A stretch of 64,000 nt of DNA, taken from positions 31,898-95,897 of the forward strand of contig CACGTA010000003.1 of NCBI GenBank assembly GCA_902575815.1. The letters run 5' to 3'. This document shows, piece by piece, positions 1 through 10,547 of this stretch; position 1 is the first letter of the stretch; each line of letters starts with the position of its first letter. Position numbers and translations under genes: made by a program. The notes beneath the pieces were generated by a model. It was not told where the DNA came from. It ran no database searches and saw only the letters and a list, made by a program, of their open reading frames with translations. The stretch comes from an uncultured Alphaproteobacteria bacterium. GTDB taxonomy: Bacteria; Pseudomonadota; Alphaproteobacteria; HIMB59; GCA-002718135.

Positions 1-1
1 T

Positions 2-88
2 TTTAAAGTTTTTGGTATCTTGCCAATTACGTTTATTTTTACGATGACACAATTCCCTTTAATTAAAAAATATCAAATTGAAGATTAA
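2..88 (+). CDS. C-terminal fragment of a septation protein A / YciB-like membrane protein (truncated by window start)
   Basis: Open frame from nt 2 reads FKVFGILPITFIFTMTQFPLIKKYQIED*; the tail resembles the YciB/IspA C-terminus. Short, so tentative. Confidence 0.5.
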   Translation, partial: FKVFGILPITFIFTMTQFPLIKKYQIED

Positions 89-89
89 G

Positions 90-1286
90 TTAAAAATTGT
101 TTTCTCTTAATGCTAAAAATCCTGGTGATTTATTTCCCTCAAGCCACTCTAGAAATGCACCTCCAGCTGTAGATAAATATTTAAATGCATCATGGGCTTT
201 AGCTTTTTTTATTGCTGCAAGTGTATCTCCTCCTCCTGCTAGAGCATCTAATTGAGATTTACTTGAATAATTTTGTATAATATTTGCGACTGAAATTGTA
301 CTTTTATCAAATGGGCTATACTCAAATGCGCCTAAAGGCCCATTCCATAAAATTGATTTAGATTTTAATATTTCATCTGAAATTAGTTTTGTTGTTTGTT
401 CACCAACATCTAATATCATTTGGTCATTTGGAATATTTTTGATTGAATAAGCCTTAACATTTACTCTATCTTCTATTGTTTTTGAGCAAACAGCATCAAT
501 TGGTAAAAGTATTTTGCAATTTTTTGATTCTGCTTTTTTTTGTATCTTTTTTGATAGTTCAATAAAATCATTTTCTACCAGAGAAGAACCAACGTTATAA
601 TTATTTGATAGCAAAAAGGTATTAGCCATTGCACCACCAATCACTAAAGAGTCAAAAATTTCAACTATATTTTCTAAAACTTTTATTTTTGTTGAAACCT
701 TTGAACCACCTATAATTGCTAAATTTGGTTTATTTGAATTTTCTAAAAATTTATCTAAATTTTCAATTTCTTTTGAGAAACTTAATCCAGCGTATGAAGG
801 TAAGTATTTAGTAATACCTACTATAGATGCATGATTACGATGAGATGCAGAGAACGCGTCATTAATATATATGTCAAAACTAGAAGCTAATACTTTTGAA
901 AAATTAAGATCATTTTTTTCTTCTTCAGCATTAAAACGAATATTTTCTAATAGACAAATTTCCCCCATTTCCATTTCAGCAATTTTTGTCTCAATTATTT
1001 TTTTTTCACAGTTAGCTAAAAAATGAATTGTGTTTAAATTTAAAAATGTTTTTAATTCTGAACATAAAAACTCAATGGAATATGTTTTATTAACTTGACC
1101 TTTAGGTCGGCCAAAATGAGCAATTAAGAATATCTTATTTTTATTTATAATTAGTTTTTCTAGTGTTGGTAAAATAGCATGAATTCTTGAATGATCTGTA
1201 ATTGTCCCTTCCAAAACTGGTACGTTTAAATCAACTCGAACAATTATTTTTTTATTTTTACAGTCTAGATCTCTTAATTCTTTCAT
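90..1286 (-). CDS. pgk: Phosphoglycerate kinase
   Basis: 398 aa; RVDLNVP, HFGRPKG and GGGDTLAA motifs. Confidence 0.97.
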   Translation of the reverse strand: MKELRDLDCKNKKIIVRVDLNVPVLEGTITDHSRIHAILPTLEKLIINKNKIFLIAHFGRPKGQVNKTYSIEFLCSELKTFLNLNTIHFLANCEKKIIETKIAEMEMGEICLLENIRFNAEEEKNDLNFSKVLASSFDIYINDAFSASHRNHASIVGITKYLPSYAGLSFSKEIENLDKFLENSNKPNLAIIGGSKVSTKIKVLENIVEIFDSLVIGGAMANTFLLSNNYNVGSSLVENDFIELSKKIQKKAESKNCKILLPIDAVCSKTIEDRVNVKAYSIKNIPNDQMILDVGEQTTKLISDEILKSKSILWNGPLGAFEYSPFDKSTISVANIIQNYSSKSQLDALAGGGDTLAAIKKAKAHDAFKYLSTAGGAFLEWLEGNKSPGFLALRENNF

Positions 1287-1424
1287 TTCTATTCACATGT
1301 ATATAAAAAAAATGCTGGAAATCATTGATTTTTTTTAAAAATTTGCAGTTTTATCTTTTTTAATACATATATTTAGTATATTAAACCTTTTTTAAGCTAC
1401 TAAATGTAGTGATGGAGTTTGATT

Positions 1425-1895
1425 ATGCCTTGGGATGATAATAATGTAGCAAAACTTAGAGATTTATGGGACCAAGGTCTACCAACAGCTCAAATTGGAA
1501 AATTATTAGGATTCACCAAAAACGCAGTGGTTGGAAAAGCTCATAGAATCGGACTCGAGAGAAGACCATCTCCTATAAGAAGAACAGCTGTTAAACCTGA
1601 TCGAAAAAAAGCTAGATCACCGGTAATGCCAAAATTAAATTTTGAAAGCACTAAAGAACCAGAGAGTGTTTCTACAGAGCCCACTGTTTTCCAACCAGTG
1701 GTGAAAAATTTATTCAATGCAACTCCAAAGAGAGGTTGTGAATGGCCTGAAGGTCATCCTGATGAAGCTGACTTTCGTTTTTGTGGTAAAGATAGATTTG
1801 AAGATAAGCCTTATTGTTTAGATCATTGTGCTGTTGCATATGTAGTTCCTGAAAAAGAAGAAAACGAAAAGACAGAAGTAAATATCACGATTTAA
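1425..1895 (+). CDS. gcrA: GcrA family cell cycle regulator
   Basis: MPWDDNNVAKLRDLWDQGLPTAQIGKLLGFTKNAVVGKAHRIGL is the GcrA N-terminus. The ORF track starts at a TTG (1419); the ATG at 1425, preceded by GGAG, fits better. Confidence 0.93.
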   Translation: MPWDDNNVAKLRDLWDQGLPTAQIGKLLGFTKNAVVGKAHRIGLERRPSPIRRTAVKPDRKKARSPVMPKLNFESTKEPESVSTEPTVFQPVVKNLFNATPKRGCEWPEGHPDEADFRFCGKDRFEDKPYCLDHCAVAYVVPEKEENEKTEVNITI

Positions 1896-1942
1896 TAATA
1901 AAAATTCTAGAAATAAAAATTCTTCCTGTTATCTGTTAAGAT

Positions 1943-3196
1943 ATGAAAGATAAGAGAATTAATTCTGTATTTACTCCTATTCTGATTGGTGGAAGCTTAA
2001 TTCTTTTAATTAGTTTTGCAATCCGTTCAACATTTGGTCTATTTCAAATCCCTATTGCTTCAGATTTTTTATGGAACCGATCGGAATTCTCTCTTGCCAT
2101 CGCTATTCAAAATTTAGCCTGGGGCATAGGTACTCCTTTATTTAGTGCTTTTGCTGAAAAATATGGTGATAGAAAAGCAATAGCGCTAGGCTTAATTCTT
2201 TATGCAATTGGAATTTTTATTAGTAGTACTGCTATAACTCCAGAAGCGCATCAAACTTTAAACTTAATAATTGGTTTTGGAATAGCTGGTAGTGGGTTTG
2301 GTCCCATTTTGGCGGTAGTTGGAAGAGCTACATCTCCAGAGAAAAGATCTTTGGCACTAGGTATTACAACTGCTGCAGGATCAGCTGGACAAGTGGTTGG
2401 TCCACCACTTGCTTCTATTTTATTATCTTTTTTACCATGGTCATCGGTGTTTGAAATCTTTTCAATTATATTATTAATAACACTAATTCTTGTTCCAATT
2501 TTAAAAACAGAATTTTCAAATACAGATATTAATAATGAGAATGAAAAAATTACTGATGCTGTATTTGTTGCAATAAAAGACCCAACGTATTCAATGCTGT
2601 TCTTTGGTTTTTTTTCTTGTGGCTTTCAGTTAGCATTTATTACTGCACACTTTCCAGCATTTATTGTTGAATCTAGTAGTCCGATTATAGAAGGAAGCTT
2701 AATTAGTTTAGTCTGTAATTCAGTAGAAGGTTTAGGAGCATTATCTATAGCTCTTATAGGATTATTTAATATAATTGGTTGTTTGATTGCTGGAGCCTTA
2801 GGAAGAGGACACTACAAGAAATATCTTTTATCTTTAATTTATACTGGAAGAACTTTTGCAGCAATTTTATTTATTTTACTTCCTATTACACCAACTTCAA
2901 TTGCTATATTTTCAATAGTTATGGGTGCTTTATGGTTAGCAACAGTTCCTTTAACATCAGGAATTATAGGTCATATTTATGGATTAAAATTTATGGGAAC
3001 ATTATATGGAATTGTATTTTTTTCACACCAACTAGGATCGTTTGTAGGTGTTTGGTTAGGTGGTCTGTTTTATGATATATATGGAAGTTATGATATTGTA
3101 TGGTGGGTTGGGATAGGAGTTGGAGCATTTTCTGCAATAATTCATTTACCAATTAGAGAAAAACCATTATCTAATAAAAAAATACAAACAGCGTAA
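1943..3196 (+). CDS. MFS transporter
   Basis: 417 aa with about 12 hydrophobic segments and an MFS-like loop EKYGDRKAIALG. Confidence 0.9.
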   Translation: MKDKRINSVFTPILIGGSLILLISFAIRSTFGLFQIPIASDFLWNRSEFSLAIAIQNLAWGIGTPLFSAFAEKYGDRKAIALGLILYAIGIFISSTAITPEAHQTLNLIIGFGIAGSGFGPILAVVGRATSPEKRSLALGITTAAGSAGQVVGPPLASILLSFLPWSSVFEIFSIILLITLILVPILKTEFSNTDINNENEKITDAVFVAIKDPTYSMLFFGFFSCGFQLAFITAHFPAFIVESSSPIIEGSLISLVCNSVEGLGALSIALIGLFNIIGCLIAGALGRGHYKKYLLSLIYTGRTFAAILFILLPITPTSIAIFSIVMGALWLATVPLTSGIIGHIYGLKFMGTLYGIVFFSHQLGSFVGVWLGGLFYDIYGSYDIVWWVGIGVGAFSAIIHLPIREKPLSNKKIQTA

Positions 3197-3200
3197 TTTT

Positions 3201-3323
3201 ATGGATGAAAAAAAAATTATACGAAACTTAATTATAGTGATTTTTTTCCTAGTTATTATTTATTCATTAGCAAGAGTTGGTGTAGGTTTAGATCTTAGCT
3301 TTGGGCCTTATTTAAAAGAGTAG
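3201..3323 (+). CDS. Small single-pass membrane protein, unknown function
   Basis: ATG at 3201 to TAG at 3323: MDEKKIIRNLIIVIFFLVIIYSLARVGVGLDLSFGPYLKE (40 aa). Directly follows the MFS gene; not in the ORF track. Confidence 0.5.
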   Translation: MDEKKIIRNLIIVIFFLVIIYSLARVGVGLDLSFGPYLKE

Positions 3324-3328
3324 TAGAA

Positions 3329-4567
3329 TTAATTACACCATTCTCCATGTTTAAAAATAGGCGTTACAACACCATCCTTATCAATGCCGTCGACATCAAT
3401 CTTGCCTGAACCGATCATCCAATCAATATGTATCATACTTGAATTACCACCTCTTTGAGTGATTTCATCTTTCGATAAGTCTTTTTTCGATTTAAAGCAT
3501 TTTGAGTAACACTGCCCAAGAGCTATATGAGAAGCAGCATTTTCATCAAATAGTGTATTATAAAAAGTTATTCCTAATTGCGATATCGGTGAACTATTAG
3601 GAACTAGTGCTACTTCTCCAAGTCTTCTAGAGCCTTCATCTGAATCAAGAACTTTTAATAAAACATCTTGTCCTTTAGAAGACTTTGCATCAACAATTTT
3701 ACCTTCTTCAAATCGAACATTAATATCTTCAATTAGTGTTCCTTGATAAGATAGAGGTTTGGTTGAACAGACTTCTCCACTTACTCGACTCGCATGAGGA
3801 GTTGTGAATACTTCTTCAGATGGAATATTTGGATTACAAACAACACCATTCTGTGCTTCTGACGCTCCTCCCATCCACTCATGATCCTCAGCAAGACCTA
3901 CAGTTAAAGATGTTCCAGGACCAGAGTATTTTAAAGAATGAAAATTTTTAGCATTTAACCAATCTGTTTTATCTCTTAAATTTTTATTATGTTGGTCCCA
4001 TTCAGCTACAGGGTCATCATTACTAACTCTTGAAGCATGAAATATTGCATCTCCTAATTTTTTAATTGCTTCACTATCATCAAGATCTGGGAAGACTCTT
4101 TTTGCCCATGCTTTTCCTGGCCACGAAATTATATTCCAGTTAATTTTAAATTCAGTAATTCTTTCTCTAGCTGGTTTGTATGCAACGGCATTAGCTTTAT
4201 TTGCACGCGAAACTTTATTAGGATCAATTTCAGATAGTAGCATGGGATCATCACCAGCAATAGCCATTCTAGCTGTATTGTTATCAAAAGCTTCACCCAT
4301 CCCATTATAAAGCCAATTTGCTGCAACATTGAAAGATTCATCATTGCCAAACTTAAATCGAGATAATGTAATATCAGAATCATTGAATAGTGGGGTCACA
4401 AGTCCAGCTCCTTCTTTGTAAGCATATTCTGCTATTTTTCTAACTAAAGGTAAAGATTCTAACGGGGCTGTTATTAAAAGGTTTTGACCTTTTTGTAGTG
4501 CAACTCCTCTTTTAATTGATAGATGAGCAAGTTTATCGATCTTTTTTGTATCTACATCATAAAACAT
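3329..4567 (-). CDS. Aminopeptidase, M29 family
   Basis: 412 aa; full-length similarity to the thermophilic M29 aminopeptidase type (HIDWMIGSGKIDVDG, EWMGGASEAQNG). Confidence 0.88.
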   Translation of the reverse strand: MFYDVDTKKIDKLAHLSIKRGVALQKGQNLLITAPLESLPLVRKIAEYAYKEGAGLVTPLFNDSDITLSRFKFGNDESFNVAANWLYNGMGEAFDNNTARMAIAGDDPMLLSEIDPNKVSRANKANAVAYKPARERITEFKINWNIISWPGKAWAKRVFPDLDDSEAIKKLGDAIFHASRVSNDDPVAEWDQHNKNLRDKTDWLNAKNFHSLKYSGPGTSLTVGLAEDHEWMGGASEAQNGVVCNPNIPSEEVFTTPHASRVSGEVCSTKPLSYQGTLIEDINVRFEEGKIVDAKSSKGQDVLLKVLDSDEGSRRLGEVALVPNSSPISQLGITFYNTLFDENAASHIALGQCYSKCFKSKKDLSKDEITQRGGNSSMIHIDWMIGSGKIDVDGIDKDGVVTPIFKHGEWCN

Positions 4568-4706
4568 TAATATTATAATTAGTTTTTAAATTCTAAAAAG
4601 TCTAGAAATTTTAACTTTAAAATTTATCTCTAAAATCTTTCCACAAACAGTTGTTTTTTTCCAGATATAAAAATGTCAAATCTAGGCAAAAATAGTAAAA
4701 TAAATT

Positions 4707-6623
4707 ATGGATTATGATCTTTTAGATAAAATTAATTTTCCATCAGACTTAAGAGAATTTAAAAAGAAAGATTTAAAGCAAATCTCAGAGGAATTAAGAG
4801 CTAAAACAATCGAGACTGTTTCAAAAACTGGCGGTCATCTTGGTGCAGGACTTGGTGTTGTTGAATTAACTGTTGCAATTCATTATGTGTTTAATACCCC
4901 TCATGATAAATTAATTTGGGATGTTGGACACCAAGCGTATCCTCACAAAATTATAACAGGTAGAAAAAAAGATATCGAGACACTGAGAAAAAAAGACGGT
5001 GTGTATGGTTTTGTTAGAAGATCAGAAAGTGAGTATGATCCATTTGGTACAGCCCATAGTTCAACAGCAGTTTCAGCGGGATTAGGAATTAAAGCTGCAA
5101 AAGATATAAATAAAGATAACTCAAAAGTTATATGTGTTGTTGGAGATGGTGCATTAAGTGCAGGTTTAGCTTTTGAAGGATTAAACAATGCGGGTGCACA
5201 AAAAAAAGGTTTAATTGTCATTTTAAACGATAACAAAATGTCAATAGACAAACCAGTTGGTGCTATGAGTACTTATCTAACTAGGTTACTATCATCTAAA
5301 TCTTACTCGAGTTTAAGAAATATTATTAAAAAACTATCTAAAACCTTACCATCAAATCTTTCAAAGACTCTTTATAGAACAGAAGAATATTCTAAAGGAC
5401 TTATCACTGGTGGAACTCTATTTGAGGAATTGGGTTTTTATTATCTTGGTCCTATAGATGGGCATAATATAGATGATATGGTTTCAGTTCTAGAAAATAT
5501 AAGAGATAACAAATTTGATAAACCAGTTTTTTTACATTGTATAACCAAAAAAGGTAAAGGGTATAGTCCTGCAGAAAAATCAGAAGATAAATTTCATGGA
5601 GTTGAAAAGTTTGATATTAACACTGGGAACTCAGTTAAAAAAACAAATTTAAAATCCTATTCAAATGTTTTTGGAGAAACATTATCAAAACTTGCCGAAA
5701 ATGATGAAAAAATTGTAGCAATAACAGCGGCTATGATGTCTGGAACAGGATTAAAATTATTTCAAAAAAATTTTGAAAAAAGATTTTTTGATGTTGGTAT
5801 TGCTGAACAACATGCTGTTACAATGGCAGCTGGATTGGCGACAGAGGGTTTCAAACCTTTTGTTGCAATTTATTCAACTTTTTTACAAAGAGCTTACGAT
5901 CAAATCGTACATGACGTGGCTATTCAAAAATTACCTGTTAGATTTGCAATTGATAGAGCAGGTTTAGTAGGATCAGATGGTCCTACCCATGCTGGTTCAT
6001 TTGATATTACTTATTTAGCAACTTTACCAAATTTTATAGTTATGGCACCTAGCAACCAAAGAGAGTTATCTAGTATGATAGAGTTATCTTGTGAGATTAA
6101 TGACACACCATCTGCTTTTAGATTTCCAAGAGGAACAGGATCGGAAGAACTGTTTAATAATCAACCTACAGATATCAGCATAGGTAAGGGATATATTCTT
6201 AGTGAAGGTAATGATGTTGCAATCTTAAATTTAGGAACAAGACTTGAAAAATGTATTGAAGCTATTAAATTTCTTAATCAAAATAATATTTATCCTACTA
6301 TTGCAGATGCAAGATTTGCAAAACCATTAGACACACAATTAATAGATGACTTATTAAATAATCATAAGTATATTTTAACTATAGAAGAAGGATCTATAGG
6401 TGGATTTTCATCTCACGTTTTACATTATGTCCACAATATAAGATCAAAAAAGGATAATGTTGTGATAAAAAATTTAATTTTTCCAGATCGTTTTGTTGAA
6501 CATATGACACCGGATGAGCAATATCAAGATATTAAAATGGATACGGAATCAATAATCAGAAAAATTAATAATTTTTATGAAAATAAAATTGTTGATATAA
6601 AGAATTTTAAATCAAAAGTTTAA
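4707..6623 (+). CDS. dxs: 1-deoxy-D-xylulose-5-phosphate synthase
   Basis: 638 aa; WDVGHQAYPHKIITGR, GDGALSAGLAFEGLNNAG and FDVGIAEQHAVTMAAG. Confidence 0.97.
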   Translation: MDYDLLDKINFPSDLREFKKKDLKQISEELRAKTIETVSKTGGHLGAGLGVVELTVAIHYVFNTPHDKLIWDVGHQAYPHKIITGRKKDIETLRKKDGVYGFVRRSESEYDPFGTAHSSTAVSAGLGIKAAKDINKDNSKVICVVGDGALSAGLAFEGLNNAGAQKKGLIVILNDNKMSIDKPVGAMSTYLTRLLSSKSYSSLRNIIKKLSKTLPSNLSKTLYRTEEYSKGLITGGTLFEELGFYYLGPIDGHNIDDMVSVLENIRDNKFDKPVFLHCITKKGKGYSPAEKSEDKFHGVEKFDINTGNSVKKTNLKSYSNVFGETLSKLAENDEKIVAITAAMMSGTGLKLFQKNFEKRFFDVGIAEQHAVTMAAGLATEGFKPFVAIYSTFLQRAYDQIVHDVAIQKLPVRFAIDRAGLVGSDGPTHAGSFDITYLATLPNFIVMAPSNQRELSSMIELSCEINDTPSAFRFPRGTGSEELFNNQPTDISIGKGYILSEGNDVAILNLGTRLEKCIEAIKFLNQNNIYPTIADARFAKPLDTQLIDDLLNNHKYILTIEEGSIGGFSSHVLHYVHNIRSKKDNVVIKNLIFPDRFVEHMTPDEQYQDIKMDTESIIRKINNFYENKIVDIKNFKSKV

Positions 6624-6653
6624 TTCTTAATAAAAGTTAATTTAAATTTAGAA

Positions 6654-7439
6654 ATGAAGAAAATTAAAATTTTACACAAAAGTTTTGCTAAACCGATAAG
6701 CTGTTTGACTGCATACTCTCCATCAATTGCAAATATTTTAGATGGAAAGATTGATTTAATACTAGTTGGAGACTCTATAGGTTCAACACTCTATGGAATG
6801 GATAATACTCAGGGAGTTACTATGGATATGATGAAAAATCATGGAGCAGCTGTAAATAAAACAATTAAGAAAAGTTTAAAAGTATTAGATATGCCATATA
6901 AAACATATGATAATAAAATTGATGCATATAAAAATGCTAAAATACTTTTAAATCACTGTAAGCCTGATTTATTAAAGATAGAAATTAATAAAAAAAAATT
7001 AGTTGTTTTAAAGCACTTAGTAGATAAAAAAGTAAATGTTATTTCTCATATAGGAGTAACACCACAAAGTTTTAAGAATTTTAATAATATTAAAGTTTTA
7101 GGAAAAACTAATAAAGAAAAACAAAATTTATTAGAGTTAGCGAAAGAATCTGAAAAACTTGGAGCTAAAGCAGTATTGTTAGAATGTGTTACAACCGATA
7201 CAGCTAAACTAATTACAGAAAATATTTCAATACCTACAATAGGCATAGGTGCTTCAAAATATTGTGATGGTCAGGTTTTAGTATTTGATGATTTAATTAA
7301 TCTAACTACAGATGATAAAAAACCAAAATTTGTAAAAAATTATTTTAATTTTAATAAAGTTGCTAGCAATGTAGTAAAAAAATATAATCGAGAAGTTAAA
7401 CTTAAAAAATTTCCTAGTACTAAATTTACTTACAATTAA
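6654..7439 (+). CDS. panB: 3-methyl-2-oxobutanoate hydroxymethyltransferase
   Basis: 261 aa; LVGDSIG, HIGVTPQS, LLECV, IPTIGIGAS.. and DGQVLV.. PanB motifs. Confidence 0.93.
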   Translation: MKKIKILHKSFAKPISCLTAYSPSIANILDGKIDLILVGDSIGSTLYGMDNTQGVTMDMMKNHGAAVNKTIKKSLKVLDMPYKTYDNKIDAYKNAKILLNHCKPDLLKIEINKKKLVVLKHLVDKKVNVISHIGVTPQSFKNFNNIKVLGKTNKEKQNLLELAKESEKLGAKAVLLECVTTDTAKLITENISIPTIGIGASKYCDGQVLVFDDLINLTTDDKKPKFVKNYFNFNKVASNVVKKYNREVKLKKFPSTKFTYN

Positions 7440-8068
7440 TCTAAGTCTATAAAGTTATTATTATTATCTAAAAACTTGATTAAACCGGAATTAATTTGAT
7501 ACCACAAACCAACTACATTCAATTTATTTTCATTAATTGACTTATCTATAAAATCATATTCACGTAAATTTTTAATTGATTGTTTTATATTTTCCTGCTC
7601 AAAAAAAGTTATTTTTTCAGATTCTGGAAGATCATTAGGGATATTGTTGTAAGAATTTTGTAAACAACTTGTCCATTGATTTATGTATTCAAAATCATTC
7701 ATATTTTTTTTATCTAATAAAGTTTTGTAAGAATATTCAACTCCGCCACAATTCGAGTGTCCTAAAATAATTAAGTTAGGAATTTGCAGTACTTTTAATG
7801 CGTATTCTATGGCAGATAATGTATGTATATTTTTATCCTTATCATTTTTAGAAGGCACAATATTAGCAATATTTCTATGAATAAAATAATCTCCTATATT
7901 TCCTCCAAACATTGTATTCTCAAGAATCCTAGAATCACAACAAGTAATAATCATTGCAATTGGTTTTTGTGGAGTTTTAGAAGCTTGTTCGTATATATGT
8001 TTGTAATCTTCAAAGGTATTCTTTTTCCAGAATTGATATCTTTCAATTAAAAATTTTGGTATTTGCAT
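7436..8068 (-). CDS. Beta-class carbonic anhydrase
   Basis: 210 aa; CCDSR and LGHSNCGGV zinc-site motifs. Confidence 0.93.
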   Translation of the reverse strand: MQIPKFLIERYQFWKKNTFEDYKHIYEQASKTPQKPIAMIITCCDSRILENTMFGGNIGDYFIHRNIANIVPSKNDKDKNIHTLSAIEYALKVLQIPNLIILGHSNCGGVEYSYKTLLDKKNMNDFEYINQWTSCLQNSYNNIPNDLPESEKITFFEQENIKQSIKNLREYDFIDKSINENKLNVVGLWYQINSGLIKFLDNNNNFIDLD

Positions 8069-8108
8069 AATATTATTTTTTTCAAAATTATTTATATAGC
8101 AAAATTAG

Positions 8109-9083
8109 ATGAAAAGGGAAATTAGTAGAAAATTCTGTGTAGCTCCAATGATGGGATATACAACTCCATATGCAAGAAAACTTTATAGAATTTTGTCAAA
8201 TAATAGTTTTTTATTTAGTGAAATGATAGCAACAAAATCACTGATTTACTCAAAGAGTAGAGAAAATATTATTGATAATGATTTTAACAACCCTGTTGCT
8301 CTTCAAGTAGGTGGTTCTGAAATTGATGAATTAATAAAAGCTTCTCAAATAGCAATAGATTACAACTACGACGAAATAAACTTAAATGTTGGCTGTCCAA
8401 GTAAAGCTGTTCAAAAGGGTAGTTTTGGTGCATGTCTGATGAAAGATAAAATTCTTGTAAAAAATTGTATAGAAGCTTTACAAAATGATGAGATTGAAGC
8501 TACATTAAAATGTAGATTGGGATTAGGCAGAGAATTAAATTACGAATTCTTTGAAGAGTTTATTGATGAGATATCAAAGACTGGAATCAAATTTATTTAT
8601 GTGCATGCAAGAAATGCAATTCTTAGTGGTATTAGTCCGCAGGCCAACAGATCAATACCACCACTTAGTTATGATTTTGTAAAAAAAATTAAAAATAAAT
8701 ATCCCAATATAACATTTATCCTTAATGGAGGTATAAACAATCTTGATAAAGCTGAAAGTCTATTAAAAGAGTTTGATGGTGTAATGGTTGGAAGATTAAT
8801 TAAAAATAATCCATTCATATTAAAAGAAGTTGATAACAAGATTTTTAATGAAAAAAATAAATTAATTGATGAATCAATAATTTATAATTATTTTGAATAT
8901 ATAAAACCAAAATTAGGTTTTGAATCAATATTTAGATTACTAAGTCCTCTGCTTAGTATTTTTTTTTCAGTTCCACATAGTAAAATTTATAAATCTAAGA
9001 TTAATGATTATATGAAAGATCAAAAAATAAATTTAATTGAAGATTTATTGATAAAATTTGTTAGTGAGAAAAATCTTAGTTAA
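8109..9083 (+). CDS. dusA: tRNA-dihydrouridine synthase (DusA type)
   Basis: 324 aa; APMMGYT, LNVGCPSKAVQKGSFGACLM, KCRLGL and HARNAILSG. Confidence 0.93.
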   Translation: MKREISRKFCVAPMMGYTTPYARKLYRILSNNSFLFSEMIATKSLIYSKSRENIIDNDFNNPVALQVGGSEIDELIKASQIAIDYNYDEINLNVGCPSKAVQKGSFGACLMKDKILVKNCIEALQNDEIEATLKCRLGLGRELNYEFFEEFIDEISKTGIKFIYVHARNAILSGISPQANRSIPPLSYDFVKKIKNKYPNITFILNGGINNLDKAESLLKEFDGVMVGRLIKNNPFILKEVDNKIFNEKNKLIDESIIYNYFEYIKPKLGFESIFRLLSPLLSIFFSVPHSKIYKSKINDYMKDQKINLIEDLLIKFVSEKNLS

Positions 9084-9088
9084 ACAGT

Positions 9089-9619
9089 TTAGTATGGTAT
9101 TTGGTAAGAAAAACTTAATATTTCAACACCAGGATTTTTTTCACCTAAATTTGCGTTTGAAATATGACTAAGTGAAAGAGCAATTCTATTTTTATTTTTT
9201 AATTCATAACTTACTTCAAGAGAAGTTCTAAATTGCAGATCATTTCCTAATTTTTTTCCAGAACCATCATCATATATTCCAGCTCCAAAACTTGGTGTAA
9301 AAAAAAATTTACTTTTTTCACCCTCAAATAGTTCACCTAAATTGTCTTCAAAGTAAATCCCAGTCAAAACATAGAAAGCAGAATCATTGGTAAATTCAGT
9401 GCCAAAGAAAGATTTCAAGAAAAAAAAATTATCTTCTTCAGGCCCAATATCAAGTAATGTCTCATCACTCCTATACTCATATCTAAAGTCAGCAGCTTGA
9501 TTTTTTTCAGAACCATCAAATTTTATATCATATACACCTAATCCAAAAACATTTAACCCTTTGCTAATTACAGGGTTTGATAATAAAATAATAGCTGTGA
9601 TAGTAATGATTTTAAACAC
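9089..9619 (-). CDS. Acyloxyacyl hydrolase / PagL-like lipid A deacylase
   Basis: 176 aa with signal peptide; C-terminal ALSLSHISNANLGEKNPGVE matches the PagL active-site region. Confidence 0.82.
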   Translation of the reverse strand: MFKIITITAIILLSNPVISKGLNVFGLGVYDIKFDGSEKNQAADFRYEYRSDETLLDIGPEEDNFFFLKSFFGTEFTNDSAFYVLTGIYFEDNLGELFEGEKSKFFFTPSFGAGIYDDGSGKKLGNDLQFRTSLEVSYELKNKNRIALSLSHISNANLGEKNPGVEILSFSYQIPY

Positions 9620-9650
9620 TTTAATATATTATAATTATTTAATAAGGCTA

Positions 9651-10517
9651 TCAAATGAAAAATTCTTTATTTTGATTAGATATTTCTAAGATAGATTTTT
9701 TTAACTTTTCTAATGCTTTAGTTTCTATTTGTCTTACTCTTTCTTTACTAATTTTTAGCTTTTGACCTAATTCATCTAAGGTAATGCTTTTTTCTCTAAA
9801 TTTTCTAAGACGAATAATTGTTTTTTCTCTTTCATTTAAAGTATCTATAGCTTTGTTAATAAAATCTTTTTGTATTTTTTTATCATTAAAATCTTCGTAG
9901 GTTTCTTCAGGATTTTGACGATCATCAGGTAATAAACTCATTAGATCATTTTCGCTTTCATTGTCAACTTTTTGATTTAAATGTAAATCTCCACCAGCTA
10001 GTCTAGATTCCATATTTTGAACTTCTATTGATTTTACTTTGAGCATGTTTGAAACTTCATTAAGTTCTTCTTGACCCATAAATTCTCTAGAAACATCATT
10101 TATTTGCTGTTTGATTTTTTTTAGATTAAAGAATAAAGCTTTTTGAGATGCTGTCGAACCAGTTCTTACCACGGACCAATTTTTTAGGATATAATCTTGT
10201 ATTGATGCTCTTATCCACCACGAAGCGTAAGTTGAAAGTCTAAAATCTCTAGAAGTGTCAAACTTTTCTAAAGCGTGCATTATTCCCAAAACACCCTCGT
10301 GGATCAAATCATCTAAAGGTAATCCATAACTTGAATATTTCCTGGCATATGAAACGGCAAGTCGCAGATACGAGTTAAGGATTTTTTGAAGTGATCTTGG
10401 GGTTTTATTCTCTCTCCAGTCGTTAATTAATTCAAATTCTTCATCTTTTTCAAGTATTGCAGCTTTTTTTGATAGTTCTATTAAATTGCTCGAAAAAAAA
10501 GAGTTTTTGAAGACCAT
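9651..10517 (-). CDS. rpoH: RNA polymerase sigma-32 factor
   Basis: 288 aa; DLIHEGVLGIMHALEKFD, RLSTYASWWIRASIQDYIL.NWS and a region 4 helix-turn-helix. Confidence 0.95.
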   Translation of the reverse strand: MVFKNSFFSSNLIELSKKAAILEKDEEFELINDWRENKTPRSLQKILNSYLRLAVSYARKYSSYGLPLDDLIHEGVLGIMHALEKFDTSRDFRLSTYASWWIRASIQDYILKNWSVVRTGSTASQKALFFNLKKIKQQINDVSREFMGQEELNEVSNMLKVKSIEVQNMESRLAGGDLHLNQKVDNESENDLMSLLPDDRQNPEETYEDFNDKKIQKDFINKAIDTLNEREKTIIRLRKFREKSITLDELGQKLKISKERVRQIETKALEKLKKSILEISNQNKEFFI

Positions 10518-10547
10518 AATTATTATACGTTAAATATTTAATTTGGA

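Noticed and set aside
2779-3075. 98-aa plus-strand ORF in another frame of the MFS gene
   Set aside because: Overlaps conserved transmembrane coding sequence; Cys/Phe/Tyr-rich composition typical of off-frame AT-rich translation.
4943-5251. 102-aa antisense ORF inside dxs
   Set aside because: Shadow of conserved dxs coding sequence.
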